Positions 18,990-26,961 of a stretch of 64,000 bases of DNA are shown here, in pieces; position 1 is the first letter of the stretch, and every line of letters begins with the position of its first letter. Position numbers and translations under genes: made by a program. Where the stretch lies: NCBI RefSeq assembly GCF_008705135.1, contig NZ_CP023694.1, positions 2,666,001-2,730,000 on the forward strand, read 5' to 3'. The notes beneath the pieces were generated by a model, which was given only the letters and a program-made list of their open reading frames with translations, was not told the DNA's origin and searched no databases. The stretch comes from Streptomyces coeruleorubidus. Its GTDB lineage: Bacteria; Actinomycetota; Actinomycetes; Streptomycetales; Streptomycetaceae.

Positions 18990-19013
18990 GCGGGCGCGCA
19001 GATGAGCGCCCGC
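18990..19013 (-). terminator. Hairpin between the response regulator and RND genes
   Basis: GCGGGCGC and GCGCCCGC form an 8-bp stem with an 8-nt loop. It could end the two-component operon or attenuate read-through into the RND gene. Confidence 0.45.
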
Positions 19014-19110
19014 CCCTACACCCTGAGCCATCGGCGGGACCCGATCCGTAGGCCCCAGGTCCCGTTCCTTATGCGGCGCATACTCCCGGCGCAGTACGCC
19101 CGGGCCGGGC

Positions 19111-19794
19111 TCACTCCACCCTTGGACGGACCAGACCGGACTCGTACGCGATGACCACGAGCTGGGCCCGGTCCCGGGCACCCAGCTTGGCCATGGCCCG
19201 GTTGACGTGCGTCTTCACCGTCAGCGGGCTGACCTCCAGCCGCTCGGCGATCTCGTCGTTGGAGTGGCCGCCCGCGACCTGGACCAGCACCTCGCGCTCC
19301 CGCCCGGTGAGCGAGTCGAGCCGCTCGCCGCGGGCCGGGTCGCGGTCGCCCGCGTCGGGGTCCTCCTGGGCGAGGAAACGGGCGATCAGGCCCGTGGTGG
19401 CCGCCGGGGACAGCAGTGCCTGCCCGCCGGCCGCCGTCCGGATGGCGGTCAGCAGTTCCTCGGGCTCGGAGCCCTTGCCGAGGAAGCCGGAGGCGCCCGC
19501 GCGCAGCGACTGCACGACGTAGTCGTCGACCTCGAACGTCGTCAGGATCACCACGCGGACGTCGGCGAGCTCCGGGTCGGCGCTGATCATGCGGGTCGCG
19601 GCGAGACCGTCGGTGCCGGGCATCCGGATGTCCATGAGGACGACGTCGGCGCGCTGCTCCTTCGTCATCCGTACCGCCTCCGCGCCGTCGGAGGCCTCGC
19701 CCACCACCTCCATGTCGGGCTCGGAGTCGACGAGCACGCGAAAGGCGCTGCGGAGCAGCGCCTGGTCGTCGGCGAGCAGGACACGGATCGTCAT
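19111..19794 (-). CDS. NarL/LuxR-family response regulator
   Basis: 227 residues: a receiver domain (1-120) with the acidic pair Asp9-Asp10 and phospho-acceptor Asp55 (LMDIRMPG), then a LuxR-type HTH (about 160-222) with LTGREREVLVQVAGGHSNDE. The ATG overlaps the stop of the histidine kinase gene as ATGA, so the pair is translationally coupled. The RND permease gene downstream is the likely target, by position only. Confidence 0.95.
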   Translation of the reverse strand: MTIRVLLADDQALLRSAFRVLVDSEPDMEVVGEASDGAEAVRMTKEQRADVVLMDIRMPGTDGLAATRMISADPELADVRVVILTTFEVDDYVVQSLRAGASGFLGKGSEPEELLTAIRTAAGGQALLSPAATTGLIARFLAQEDPDAGDRDPARGERLDSLTGREREVLVQVAGGHSNDEIAERLEVSPLTVKTHVNRAMAKLGARDRAQLVVIAYESGLVRPRVE

Positions 19795-21008
19795 GCGGGG
19801 TCCTCCCCGGGTGTGCGGTTCTTGACCGGCAGGATCGCATGGACACGGAAACCGCCGCCGTAGCGGGGACCGGTGGTGAGGGTGCCGCGCAGGGCGCTGA
19901 CGCGTTCCCGCATGCCGAGCAGCCCGTGCCCGCCGCCGCTGCCCGGGGTGTCGTTCTCGCCGCTGCCGTCGTCCACGACGGTGATCTCGATGTGGGGTCC
20001 GACCTGTACGACGCTGACCTCGGCCTGGGCCTGCGGCCCGGCGTGCTTCTGCACGTTGGTGAGGGCCTCCTGGATGATCCGGTAGGCGGCCAGGTCGACG
20101 GCCGCGGGGAGGGTGGTGTCGTGGTCGGCGCGGGCGACCTCGATGTGCAGGCCGGCGTTGCGGAAGGTGCCGGTGAGTTCGTCGAGGCGGTCCAGGCCGG
20201 GGGCGGGTTCGGTGGGGGCCTCCGGGTCACCTGACTGTCTGAGCAGTCCGACGGTGGCGCGGAGTTCGTTGAGGGCGGAGCGGCTGGCCTCCCGGACGTG
20301 GGCGAGGGCTTCCTTGGCCTGGTCGGGGCGCTTGTCCATGACGTGTGCGGCGACGCCGGCCTGGACGTTGACCAGGGCGATGTGGTGGGCCACGACGTCG
20401 TGCAGGTCGCGGGCGATCCGCAGGCGCTCCTCGGCGACCCGGCGGCGGGCCTCCTCCTCACGGGTGCGTTCGGCGCGTTCGGCGCGTTCGCGGATGGCCT
20501 GGACGAAGGCGCGGCGGCTGCGGACCGCGTCGCCGGCGGTGGCGCCGATGCCGGTCCAGGCGAAGATCGCGAGGTTCTCCTGGGCGTACCAGGGCAGGCT
20601 GCCGGCGGCCATGGCGGAGCCGGTCAGCACGGTCATGGTGAGCAGGCCGACGCGCCAGGTGGTGGGGCGGTCGGTGGTGGAGGCGACGGTGTACAGGGCG
20701 ATGACCGCGGACATGGCGACGGGGGCGCGGGGGTCGCCGGTGACGGATTCGATGACGGAGACCGTGCCGGTGAGGCAGAGGACCGTCATCGGGGCGCGGC
20801 GGCGGAAGACCAGGGCGGCGGCGCCGAGGGCGATGAGGAGGAGGCTGAGGAGGTCGGGGGTGCGCAGGGCCCAGCTGACGCTGTCACGGTGGCGGGGCTC
20901 GACGAACGATCCGGCGACCATGCAGACCAGGACGCCTGCGGCCAGGACCGCGTCCATGGCCAGGGGATGTGCTTTGGCCTGGCATTTGACCCGCTGGAGG
21001 GTGCTCAC
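19791..21008 (-). CDS. Sensor histidine kinase (HisKA_3/DesK type)
   Basis: 405 residues. About four to five transmembrane helices (20-155) with short loops are followed by the dimerisation helix IARDLHDVVAHHIALV (phospho-accepting His203) and an HATPase_c domain ending GGGHGLLGMRERVSALRG. There is no large sensor loop, so the signal is probably sensed within the membrane. A start at the later ATG (about residue 18) is also possible. It is coupled to the response regulator by a 4-bp overlap. Confidence 0.93.
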   Translation of the reverse strand: MSTLQRVKCQAKAHPLAMDAVLAAGVLVCMVAGSFVEPRHRDSVSWALRTPDLLSLLLIALGAAALVFRRRAPMTVLCLTGTVSVIESVTGDPRAPVAMSAVIALYTVASTTDRPTTWRVGLLTMTVLTGSAMAAGSLPWYAQENLAIFAWTGIGATAGDAVRSRRAFVQAIRERAERAERTREEEARRRVAEERLRIARDLHDVVAHHIALVNVQAGVAAHVMDKRPDQAKEALAHVREASRSALNELRATVGLLRQSGDPEAPTEPAPGLDRLDELTGTFRNAGLHIEVARADHDTTLPAAVDLAAYRIIQEALTNVQKHAGPQAQAEVSVVQVGPHIEITVVDDGSGENDTPGSGGGHGLLGMRERVSALRGTLTTGPRYGGGFRVHAILPVKNRTPGEDPA

Positions 21009-21143
21009 GGGGGTTCACGGTAGCCGGGGTGGGTGTGCGGGGTATGGGGGCCGGGGTCGGAAGGCCGGTTGTGAGGTGCTCGGCGTGGGAGCTGAGGGCG
21101 GGGCGACTGCGCAACCCGGCGCTGCGGGGTGCCGCCGCGCCCA

Positions 21144-21196
21144 CCCGTGCCGCCTGGGGGCACCTCCCAGGCCCTTAAGGCACTGGGGGAGGCACG
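21144..21196 (+). repeat. GC-rich inverted-repeat element in the pspAA-histidine kinase gap
   Basis: The arms around TGGGGGCACCTCCCAGGCC and GGCACTGGGGGAGGCACGAA form a long imperfect stem. Similar CACCTCCCAG/CTGGGGGAGG elements are common between Streptomyces genes, from general familiarity. It is the only copy noticed here. The rest of this 209-bp gap shows nothing. Confidence 0.5.
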
Positions 21197-21217
21197 AATG
21201 CCCGCGGTTACGCAGCT

Positions 21218-21496
21218 TCAGCCCGGGATCAAGCCGTCGTCGCTGAGCAGTTCCCTGACTTCCTCCAGCGTCGCGTCCGGAGAGGGGAGGATCAGTTCCG
21301 AGGGTTCCAGGGAGTCGTCCGGCAGGGGTTCGCCCAGGTCTCTGACCCTGGTCAGCAGGGCCTGGAGGGTGCGGCGGAAGCCGGGGCCGTCGCCGTTCTC
21401 CATCTCGGCCAGGAGTTCGTCGTCCAGCTTGTTCAGTTCGGTGAGGTGGCCGTCGGCCAGCCTCACCTGGCCCTCCCCCATGATCCGTACGATCAT
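21218..21496 (-). CDS. pspAA: PspA-associated protein PspAA
   Basis: 92 residues matching the PspAA domain: start MIVRIMGEGQVRL, a central LNKLDDELLAEME helix, and the end LLSDDGLIPG. The family partners PspA in actinobacterial envelope stress. It has a good RBS (GGAGG before the ATG) and lies 23 bp downstream of pspA on the same strand, so they form an operon. The exact role is not established. Confidence 0.88.
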   Translation of the reverse strand: MIVRIMGEGQVRLADGHLTELNKLDDELLAEMENGDGPGFRRTLQALLTRVRDLGEPLPDDSLEPSELILPSPDATLEEVRELLSDDGLIPG

Positions 21497-21519
21497 GTCG
21501 CCCTCCTAGGCGTGGGCCC

Positions 21520-22317
21520 CTACTGCTTGTCGAAGCGCGGGGTGTCCTGCGGCTGCTGCTGGGACTGCTGCTGGCTCGTGCCACCTTCGAGGGCCTGCTG
21601 CCCGGCACTCGATCCGCCGGCCAGCTCGGCCTTCATCCGCTGCAGTTCCAGCTCTACATCCGTACCACCGGAGAGCCGGTCCAGCTCGGCCTGGAGGTCG
21701 TCCTTGTGCATGCCGGAGGGGTCCTCCAGGGCACCGGAGGCGAGCAGCTCGTCGATGGCCCCGGCGCGGGCCTGGAGCTGGGCCGTCTTGTCCTCGGCAC
21801 GCTGGATCGCCAGGCCGACGTCGCCCATCTCCTCGGAGATGCCGGAGAAGGCCTCTCCGATGCGGGTCTGCGCCTGGGCCGCCGTGTACGTCGCCTTGAT
21901 CGTCTCCTTCTTCGTGCGGAAGGCGTCGACCTTGGCCTGGAGCCGCTGGGCCGCCAGGGTGAGCTTCTCCTCCTCGCCCTGGAGCGTCGCGTGCTGGGTC
22001 TCCAGGTCGGTCACCTGCTGCTGGAGGGCGGCACGGCGGGACAGCGCTTCACGGGCCAGGTCCTCACGGCCCAGCGCGAGCGCCTTGCGGCCCTGGTCCT
22101 CCAGCTTGGTGGACTGGGACTGCAACTGGTTGAGCTGGAGTTCCAGGCGCTTGCGCGAGGTCGCCACGTCGGCGACACCGCGGCGGACCTTCTGGAGCAG
22201 CTCCAGCTGCTTCTGGTACGAGTAATCGAGGGTCTCGCGCGGGTCCTCGGCCCGGTCAAGGGCCTTGTTCGCCTTCGCGCGGAAGATCATCCCCATACGC
22301 TTCATGACACCGCTCAT
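21520..22317 (-). CDS. pspA: Phage shock protein A (PspA/IM30 family)
   Basis: 265 residues, almost entirely helical coiled coil (about 25-215) after an amphipathic N-terminal helix (MKRMGMIFRAKANKALDRA), as in PspA/Vipp1 membrane-protecting proteins. A Gln-rich tail follows. ATG 22317 (MSGVMKR) has AGAAGGGGG upstream; the second ATG at 22305 is too far from it. It pairs with pspAA. The promoter side holds two direct repeats (see 22479-22510). pspAB lies about 41 kb away in the same window. Confidence 0.95.
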   Translation of the reverse strand: MSGVMKRMGMIFRAKANKALDRAEDPRETLDYSYQKQLELLQKVRRGVADVATSRKRLELQLNQLQSQSTKLEDQGRKALALGREDLAREALSRRAALQQQVTDLETQHATLQGEEEKLTLAAQRLQAKVDAFRTKKETIKATYTAAQAQTRIGEAFSGISEEMGDVGLAIQRAEDKTAQLQARAGAIDELLASGALEDPSGMHKDDLQAELDRLSGGTDVELELQRMKAELAGGSSAGQQALEGGTSQQQSQQQPQDTPRFDKQ

Positions 22318-22478
22318 GGGCTTCGCGCGCCCCCTTCTGACCGACTCCGGCTCCAGCTCCTGCGACAGAACCCACAGTACGGGCCCTGCATCCATTACCG
22401 CACTGTTCGGGGACGGATGCGCTCATCCCCAAGGACGACTGAGCACGCTCCCGCTCCGGCGTAGGGAGTAGGTGGTCC

Positions 22479-22510
22479 CCGGGGTTACCGGGGATACCCG
22501 GGGTTACCGG
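22479..22510. promoter_or_regulatory. Direct repeat pair between pspA and the DUF3043 gene
   Basis: CCGGGGTTACCGG occurs twice (22479-22491 and 22498-22510), 19 bp apart, close to two helical turns. On the + strand GGGAAC (22524-22529) and CGTC (22548-22551) resemble an ECF sigma promoter. They may bind a regulator of either divergent gene. Confidence 0.4.
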
Positions 22511-22641
22511 AGCCGTACATCCCGGGAACGACCGGGTGCGTACACAACGTCCCCTCTGTCCCCTTACAGACGACTGGTGTTGCCGGATCGTTCCCACCGG
22601 GACTGGGGTCCATGCCCGGGAAGCCCTTACCCTTGGGTTTT

Positions 22642-23241
22642 GTGTTCCGTAGCCGTGCGAAGGATGAGAAGGCCCAGGCAGCCGACAAGGCGCCGGTGAA
22701 CTTCTCCAAGCAGCCCCGCGACCCGCAGGCCCCGAAGGGCAGGCCCACGCCCAAGCGCAGTGAGGCCCAGTCCCAGCGGCGCAGCGTCGCCAACACGTCG
22801 ATGACGCGGAAGGAGGCCGCCAAGCGGCAGCGCGAGGAGCGCCGCAGCGCGCTGGAGCGCCAGCGCCAGGCGCTGGCGAGCGGCGACGAGCGCTACTTGC
22901 CCGCGCGTGACAAGGGACCGGTCCGCCGGTTCGCGCGCGACTTCGTCGACTCGCGGTTCAACATCGCGGAGTTCTTCCTGCCGATGGCCGTGGTCATCCT
23001 CGTGCTGAGCATGGTGCGGGTGGCGGCGCTCCAGAACATCGCGCTGCTGCTGTGGCTCGTGGTGATCGTGCTGATCGTGCTCGACTCGTTCGTCACGGCG
23101 TTCCGCCTGAAGAAGCAGCTCAACGAGCGCTTCGCGGACGAGAACAAGCGCGGCGCGGTCGCCTACGCCCTGATGCGCTCTCTCCAGATGCGCCGGCTCC
23201 GGCTGCCGAAGCCGCAGGTCAAGCGCGGAGAGCGGCCCTGA
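22642..23241 (+). CDS. DUF3043 membrane protein
   Basis: 199 residues. A charged Lys/Arg/Glu-rich N-terminal half (1-100) precedes two transmembrane helices around residues 116-155 and a basic C-terminus. Function unknown; widespread in actinobacteria. GTG 22642 (MFRSRAKDEKAQ) is preferred to ATG 22612, whose extra ten codons contain TTA, TTT and GGT, unlike the gene. It is divergent from pspA and overlaps the next methyltransferase gene by 4 bp. Confidence 0.85.
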   Translation: MFRSRAKDEKAQAADKAPVNFSKQPRDPQAPKGRPTPKRSEAQSQRRSVANTSMTRKEAAKRQREERRSALERQRQALASGDERYLPARDKGPVRRFARDFVDSRFNIAEFFLPMAVVILVLSMVRVAALQNIALLLWLVVIVLIVLDSFVTAFRLKKQLNERFADENKRGAVAYALMRSLQMRRLRLPKPQVKRGERP

Positions 23242-24026
23242 CCGCGACGTCGTTCTCCGGGGGCGCGGCGGATGCCTGGCTGGACAAGCTGGGCGGGCTG
23301 CGCGATGTCGTCCGGCAGGAGCTGGTGGCCCGGCAGCTGGACGAGCAGATCATCGGGCGTTTCCCCGTCGGCAAGCGGCTGCGGGTGCTCGACGTGGGCA
23401 TGGGCCAGGGCACCCAGGCGCTGCGGCTGGCCCGGGCCGGGCACCAGGTGACCGGTCTGGAGCAGGACGCGACGATGATCGCCGTGGCCCGGGAGTCCCT
23501 CGCCGGGGAGCCGGAGGGCATCCGGGAGCGGATGCGGATCATCGAGGGCGACGGCCGGGACACCGGCGTGCACTTCCTGCCGGGCAGTTTCGACGTGGTG
23601 CTGTGCCACGGCGTCCTCATGTACGTGGAGGAGCCCGACCCGCTGCTGGCGGGCCTGGCCCGGATGCTCGCGCCCGGCGGGCTGCTGTCCCTGCTCGTGC
23701 GCAACGGGGACGCGCTCGCGATACGGCCGGGGCTGTCCGGCGACTGGGCGGGCGCGCTGGCCGCGTTCGACACGGTGGCCTACCGCAACCGCCTCGGGCT
23801 GGACGTACGGGCCGACCGGCTGAAGGACCTGACGGCGACGCTCGCCGGGATCGGTGCGCCGCTGCACGCCTGGTACGGGGTGCGCGTGTTCACGGACACG
23901 GCGGCGGACGGCTCCGAGGTCCCGGCCGACGTGGAGACGCTGCTCGCGGTGGAGGAGAAGGCCGGGCGGACGGACCCGTACCGCGGGGTGGCGGCGCTGC
24001 TGCACCTGTGCGGCGTACGGGGCTGA
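23238..24026 (+). CDS. Class I SAM-dependent methyltransferase with probable CTG start
   Basis: 262 residues. A Rossmann methyltransferase with motif I VLDVGMGQGTQALRLA, the acidic residue of motif II in TGLEQD, and FDVVLCHGVLMYVEEPDPLL. The target is unknown. No ATG, GTG or TTG suits the N-terminus. CTG 23238-23240 overlaps the upstream TGA as CTGA, with GGAG about 8 bases upstream, mirroring the GTGA/ATGA couplings elsewhere. The next GTG would delete about 27 conserved-looking residues. CTG initiation is inferred, not shown. Confidence 0.85.
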   Translation: MTATSFSGGAADAWLDKLGGLRDVVRQELVARQLDEQIIGRFPVGKRLRVLDVGMGQGTQALRLARAGHQVTGLEQDATMIAVARESLAGEPEGIRERMRIIEGDGRDTGVHFLPGSFDVVLCHGVLMYVEEPDPLLAGLARMLAPGGLLSLLVRNGDALAIRPGLSGDWAGALAAFDTVAYRNRLGLDVRADRLKDLTATLAGIGAPLHAWYGVRVFTDTAADGSEVPADVETLLAVEEKAGRTDPYRGVAALLHLCGVRG

Positions 24027-24078
24027 CCGCCGGCCGGCGGAGTGGGCGAGGGCCGTCGGCCGGCCCCCGCCCCGGGGC

Positions 24079-24291
24079 TCACGCCTCGGCCGCGTGCAGG
24101 CTCATCGGCCCGTAGATCTCCGTGGTGTCCTCGAACAGCCGCACCTGGTCTGCGCCGCCCTCCTTAAGCGCCTTCCAGTGCTCCCCGATCCAGGACTCGG
24201 CGTCCCCCTGGGTGGGGAACTCCTCCGGCGGCACCGCGGGCTCGACCTCCGTCCCGTCGGTCTTCTCGAACCGCCACGTCCATGCCGCCAT
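24079..24291 (-). CDS. Small conserved hypothetical protein
   Basis: 70 residues starting MAAWTWRFEKTDGTEVEPAV and rich in Trp and Glu; no known fold recognised. The ATG at 24291 has GGGAGG 5 bases upstream, better than the longer start at 24318. It is a compact acidic cytoplasmic protein. The gene is convergent with the methyltransferase, with a GC-rich palindrome between them. Confidence 0.75.
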   Translation of the reverse strand: MAAWTWRFEKTDGTEVEPAVPPEEFPTQGDAESWIGEHWKALKEGGADQVRLFEDTTEIYGPMSLHAAEA

Positions 24292-24441
24292 GTACGCCTC
24301 CCATGTGTGTGAGCACACTGCACAGCGAAAGCCGGATCTTGGTCCGGCTCCTGACCTGAGCCTATGCGCTCCGCTGGGTGGGGCGTTATAGGCCTTCCGG
24401 GAGTGCGAGTGGTTGCGCGCGTGCGGGTCGTGGGGGGCTGG

Positions 24442-24462
24442 GCGCGCAGTTCCCCGCGCCCC
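24442..24462 (+). repeat. Dispersed intergenic repeat, copy 4
   Basis: The core with one difference at the first base (G for T), about 50 bp upstream of cobU in a divergent gap. It is one of two copies not beside a gene 3' end. Confidence 0.8.
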
Positions 24463-24514
24463 TTGAGGGCGTCTCCATCACGCGTGTTCCATGTGCACGG
24501 GTGAGAATCGGGGC

Positions 24515-25714
24515 GTGGAACTGACTCTGCTCGGCACCGGCGCCCCCGCGGGACTCCCCCGCCCCGACTGTCCCTGCGCGGCCTGTGCGGCCGCCCTCGG
24601 CCCGGACGCGCGGGCGGCCACCGCGCTGCTCCTGGACGGGGCGCTGCTGCTCGACCTGACGCCCGGGGCAGCGTTCGCGGCGGCGCGGGCGGGCCGTTCC
24701 CTGACCGGCGTGCGGCAGGTGCTGCTGTCGCATCCGCACGACGGGCCGGCGGTCGAGGTGCCGGCCGGGCTGCCGCAACCCGGACGGGTGCCGGACGGAC
24801 GGGAGTTGACGCTGCTGACGGGGCACCGGGTGCGGGCGGTGGCGCTGGACGCGCCGGGCACGGGATACGCGGTGACCGGGCCGGAGGGGCAGCGGCTGCT
24901 GTACCTGCCGCCGGGCGGGGCGCCGGCGGGGCTGGAGGAGCCGGCGGAGTCGTACGACATGGTGCTCGCGGACGTCGTGGGGCGGCCGGACGCGTTGGCG
25001 AAGCTGCGGGCGGTCGGCGCGGTGGGGGCGACGACCGATGTGGTCGCCGTCCATCTGGACCACGACGTGCCGCCGGGGCCGGAGCTCGGGCGGCGGCTCG
25101 CGGCGGCCGGGGCGCGGGCCGTGCCGGACGGGACGACGCTGGCGGTGGGGGTGTACGAGGACGTGCCGGACGTGCCGCGGCGGACGCTGGTGCTGGGCGG
25201 GGCGCGGTCGGGCAAGTCGGTGGAGGCCGAACGGAGGCTGGAGGCCTTTCCGGACGTGCTGTACGTGGCGACGGGCGGGTCGCGCAACGGGGACACCGAG
25301 TGGTCGGCGCGGGTGGCCGCGCACCGGGACCGGCGGCCGGGGTCGTGGCGGACGGTCGAGACGTGCGATCTGGTGCCGCTGCTGGAGGAGGAGGGGCCGC
25401 CGCTGCTCATCGACTGCCTGTCGTTGTGGCTGACGGATGCGATGGATGCCGCCGGGGCGTGGGACGACGCGGTGTGGGCGGAGCGGGGGGAGAAGGCGTT
25501 GCGGGAGCGGGTGCGGGAGCTGACGGAGGCGGTGCGTTCCACTCGGCGGACCGTTGTCGCCGTGTCGAACGAGGTGGGGTCGGGGATCGTGCCGTCGACT
25601 GCGTCGGGGCGGCGGTACCGGGACGAACTCGGGCGGTTGAACGCGGGGTTCGCGGACGAGTGTGAGCATGTGCTGCTGGTGGTGGCGGGGCAGGCCGTGG
25701 TGCTGCGGGGGTAA
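24515..25714 (+). CDS. cobU: Bifunctional cobinamide kinase / cobinamide phosphate guanylyltransferase CobU with MBL-like N-terminal domain
   Basis: 399 residues. The C-terminal half (about 222-399) is CobU with Walker A GGARSGKS (228-235), a downstream VAAHRDRRP block with the guanylylated His candidate, and NEVGSGIVP. It loads GMP on cobinamide phosphate in late cobalamin synthesis. The N-terminal 215 residues (MELTLLGTGAPAG) resemble a metallo-beta-lactamase fold whose HxHxDH motif is reduced to SHPHDG, so the hydrolase activity is doubtful. GTG 24515 fits better than ATG 24491. Confidence 0.9.
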   Translation: MELTLLGTGAPAGLPRPDCPCAACAAALGPDARAATALLLDGALLLDLTPGAAFAAARAGRSLTGVRQVLLSHPHDGPAVEVPAGLPQPGRVPDGRELTLLTGHRVRAVALDAPGTGYAVTGPEGQRLLYLPPGGAPAGLEEPAESYDMVLADVVGRPDALAKLRAVGAVGATTDVVAVHLDHDVPPGPELGRRLAAAGARAVPDGTTLAVGVYEDVPDVPRRTLVLGGARSGKSVEAERRLEAFPDVLYVATGGSRNGDTEWSARVAAHRDRRPGSWRTVETCDLVPLLEEEGPPLLIDCLSLWLTDAMDAAGAWDDAVWAERGEKALRERVRELTEAVRSTRRTVVAVSNEVGSGIVPSTASGRRYRDELGRLNAGFADECEHVLLVVAGQAVVLRG

Positions 25715-25743
25715 CAGGTGCCGGGGGGCACGGCTGCCCGCAG

Positions 25744-26790
25744 CTAACCGGGCTTGCCGGCGATCAGGCGGTACGTGTTCGCGAAGCGGGTGCGGCGGGT
25801 CAGTGGGGCGATGAGGTGGTCTGCCACCGCCGCCAGGGCCACCAAGGGGATACCGGCTCGGAGCAGGGCCTCGCGGAGGTGTTGACGGGTCATGGGCGGC
25901 GGGATCGCTCGCCAGGGGGTGTCGGGGGCGGGGAGGGCGTGGGAGAGGGCCAGGGCCGTGGCGCCGGCGAGGTCGTGGGGGATGTGGACGGGGCGGTGGT
26001 CCAGGAGCGCGATCGTGCAGCCAGCCGCCTCCAGTTCCGCGCGGAGGTTGCGCGGGGGGAGCAGGTGCAGGTGGCGGGGCTGGTCGTAGGCGAGCCACCA
26101 GCGGCCCAGTAGCGCGGCGTACACGCTGCGCGGGTTCAGGGTCTCGATGAGCAGGTGGCCGCCGGGGCGCAGGACTTCGAGGGCGGCGTGGAGCTCCGCG
26201 CGGGGGTCGGGGACGCCCTCCAGGTGGTGGAGCATGCTGACCACGTCGTAGCGGGCGCGCAGTGGAGCCGAGATCCGGGGGTCCGTCAGGCGGCCCACGT
26301 GGGCCTCCTCGACGCGGTCGGCCGAGCGGGCGCGGACCACGCGCGGGGTGCGGTCGAGGCCGTCGAAGGAGGTGTAGGGGAAGAACTCCCGGGCTGTCGC
26401 GGGGAAGCGGGCGTGGCCCGTCCCCACGTCCAGCCAGCTCTCCGGCTCCCCGAAGCGGAGCATCGCGCGGGCGGCCGAGCGGTGGCGGAGCCGGCTGCCG
26501 CGCAGCGCGAGGAGGGTGTCGGCCGCGACGTCCCGGGGTGCTCCGCGCACCGTCCGGTGGTAGAGCGCGAGGCCCTCGAACGTGAGGCGGGGGTTCTGGA
26601 AGGTGTGGCCGCAGTCCCGGCACTCGTCGACGGTGAAGCTGCCCGGCTTGTACTGCCGCAGGTCACCGGTGCGCAGCCGGTTCCGCAGCCGGGCCGAGCC
26701 GCACCAGGGGCAGTCCTCTCGGCGCGGCTCGTGCGCCGGTGTCGTCGCTTGAGGGGTGGGAGGTGCGGAGGGGGCGGGATGTGCGGTCAT
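25744..26790 (-). CDS. Zinc-ribbon class I methyltransferase
   Basis: 348 residues. Two CxxC pairs (CPWCG and CRDCG, about residues 27-60) form a likely zinc ribbon. A SAM domain follows with WLDVGTGHARFP, then LEVLRPGGHLLIET. This layout resembles methyltransferases acting on sugars or secondary metabolites, but the target is unknown. ATG 26790 has GGGAG upstream, and the longer frame covers the divergent cobT region. It lies between cobU and cobT on the opposite strand and is probably not a cobalamin gene. Confidence 0.85.
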   Translation of the reverse strand: MTAHPAPSAPPTPQATTPAHEPRREDCPWCGSARLRNRLRTGDLRQYKPGSFTVDECRDCGHTFQNPRLTFEGLALYHRTVRGAPRDVAADTLLALRGSRLRHRSAARAMLRFGEPESWLDVGTGHARFPATAREFFPYTSFDGLDRTPRVVRARSADRVEEAHVGRLTDPRISAPLRARYDVVSMLHHLEGVPDPRAELHAALEVLRPGGHLLIETLNPRSVYAALLGRWWLAYDQPRHLHLLPPRNLRAELEAAGCTIALLDHRPVHIPHDLAGATALALSHALPAPDTPWRAIPPPMTRQHLREALLRAGIPLVALAAVADHLIAPLTRRTRFANTYRLIAGKPG

Positions 26791-26961
26791 GGGCGGCTCC
26801 CGGGCGCGAAGGCGTACGGCAGGGACGTCCGACGAACGACGTACGACAATCCGCTGCAAACCGGAACGTATGGGATGCCGATCCGGGGTGCAACGACGTC
26901 GCCACCGCGGAGTCGCGATGTGGCGCCCTGCTGTTCGATCGGTGCCGGTACTGTTCGGCGA

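Noticed and set aside
15807..19154. 1115-codon open frame opposite the RND permease gene
   Set aside because: It is the GC-rich antisense shadow of the RND gene, with Arg/Gly/Asp-heavy composition and no family features.
22612..22641. Longer start for the DUF3043 gene
   Set aside because: The ten added codons include TTA, TTT and GGT, unlike the G/C-rich codon use of the gene.
26155..26961. N-terminal extension of cobT through the opposite-strand methyltransferase
   Set aside because: CobT homology begins at the ATG at 26962; the extension is antisense to a real gene.
26791..26961. Cobalamin riboswitch upstream of cobT
   Set aside because: No B12-box-like sequence could be recognised in this 171-bp gap; the ATG also lacks a leader RBS.
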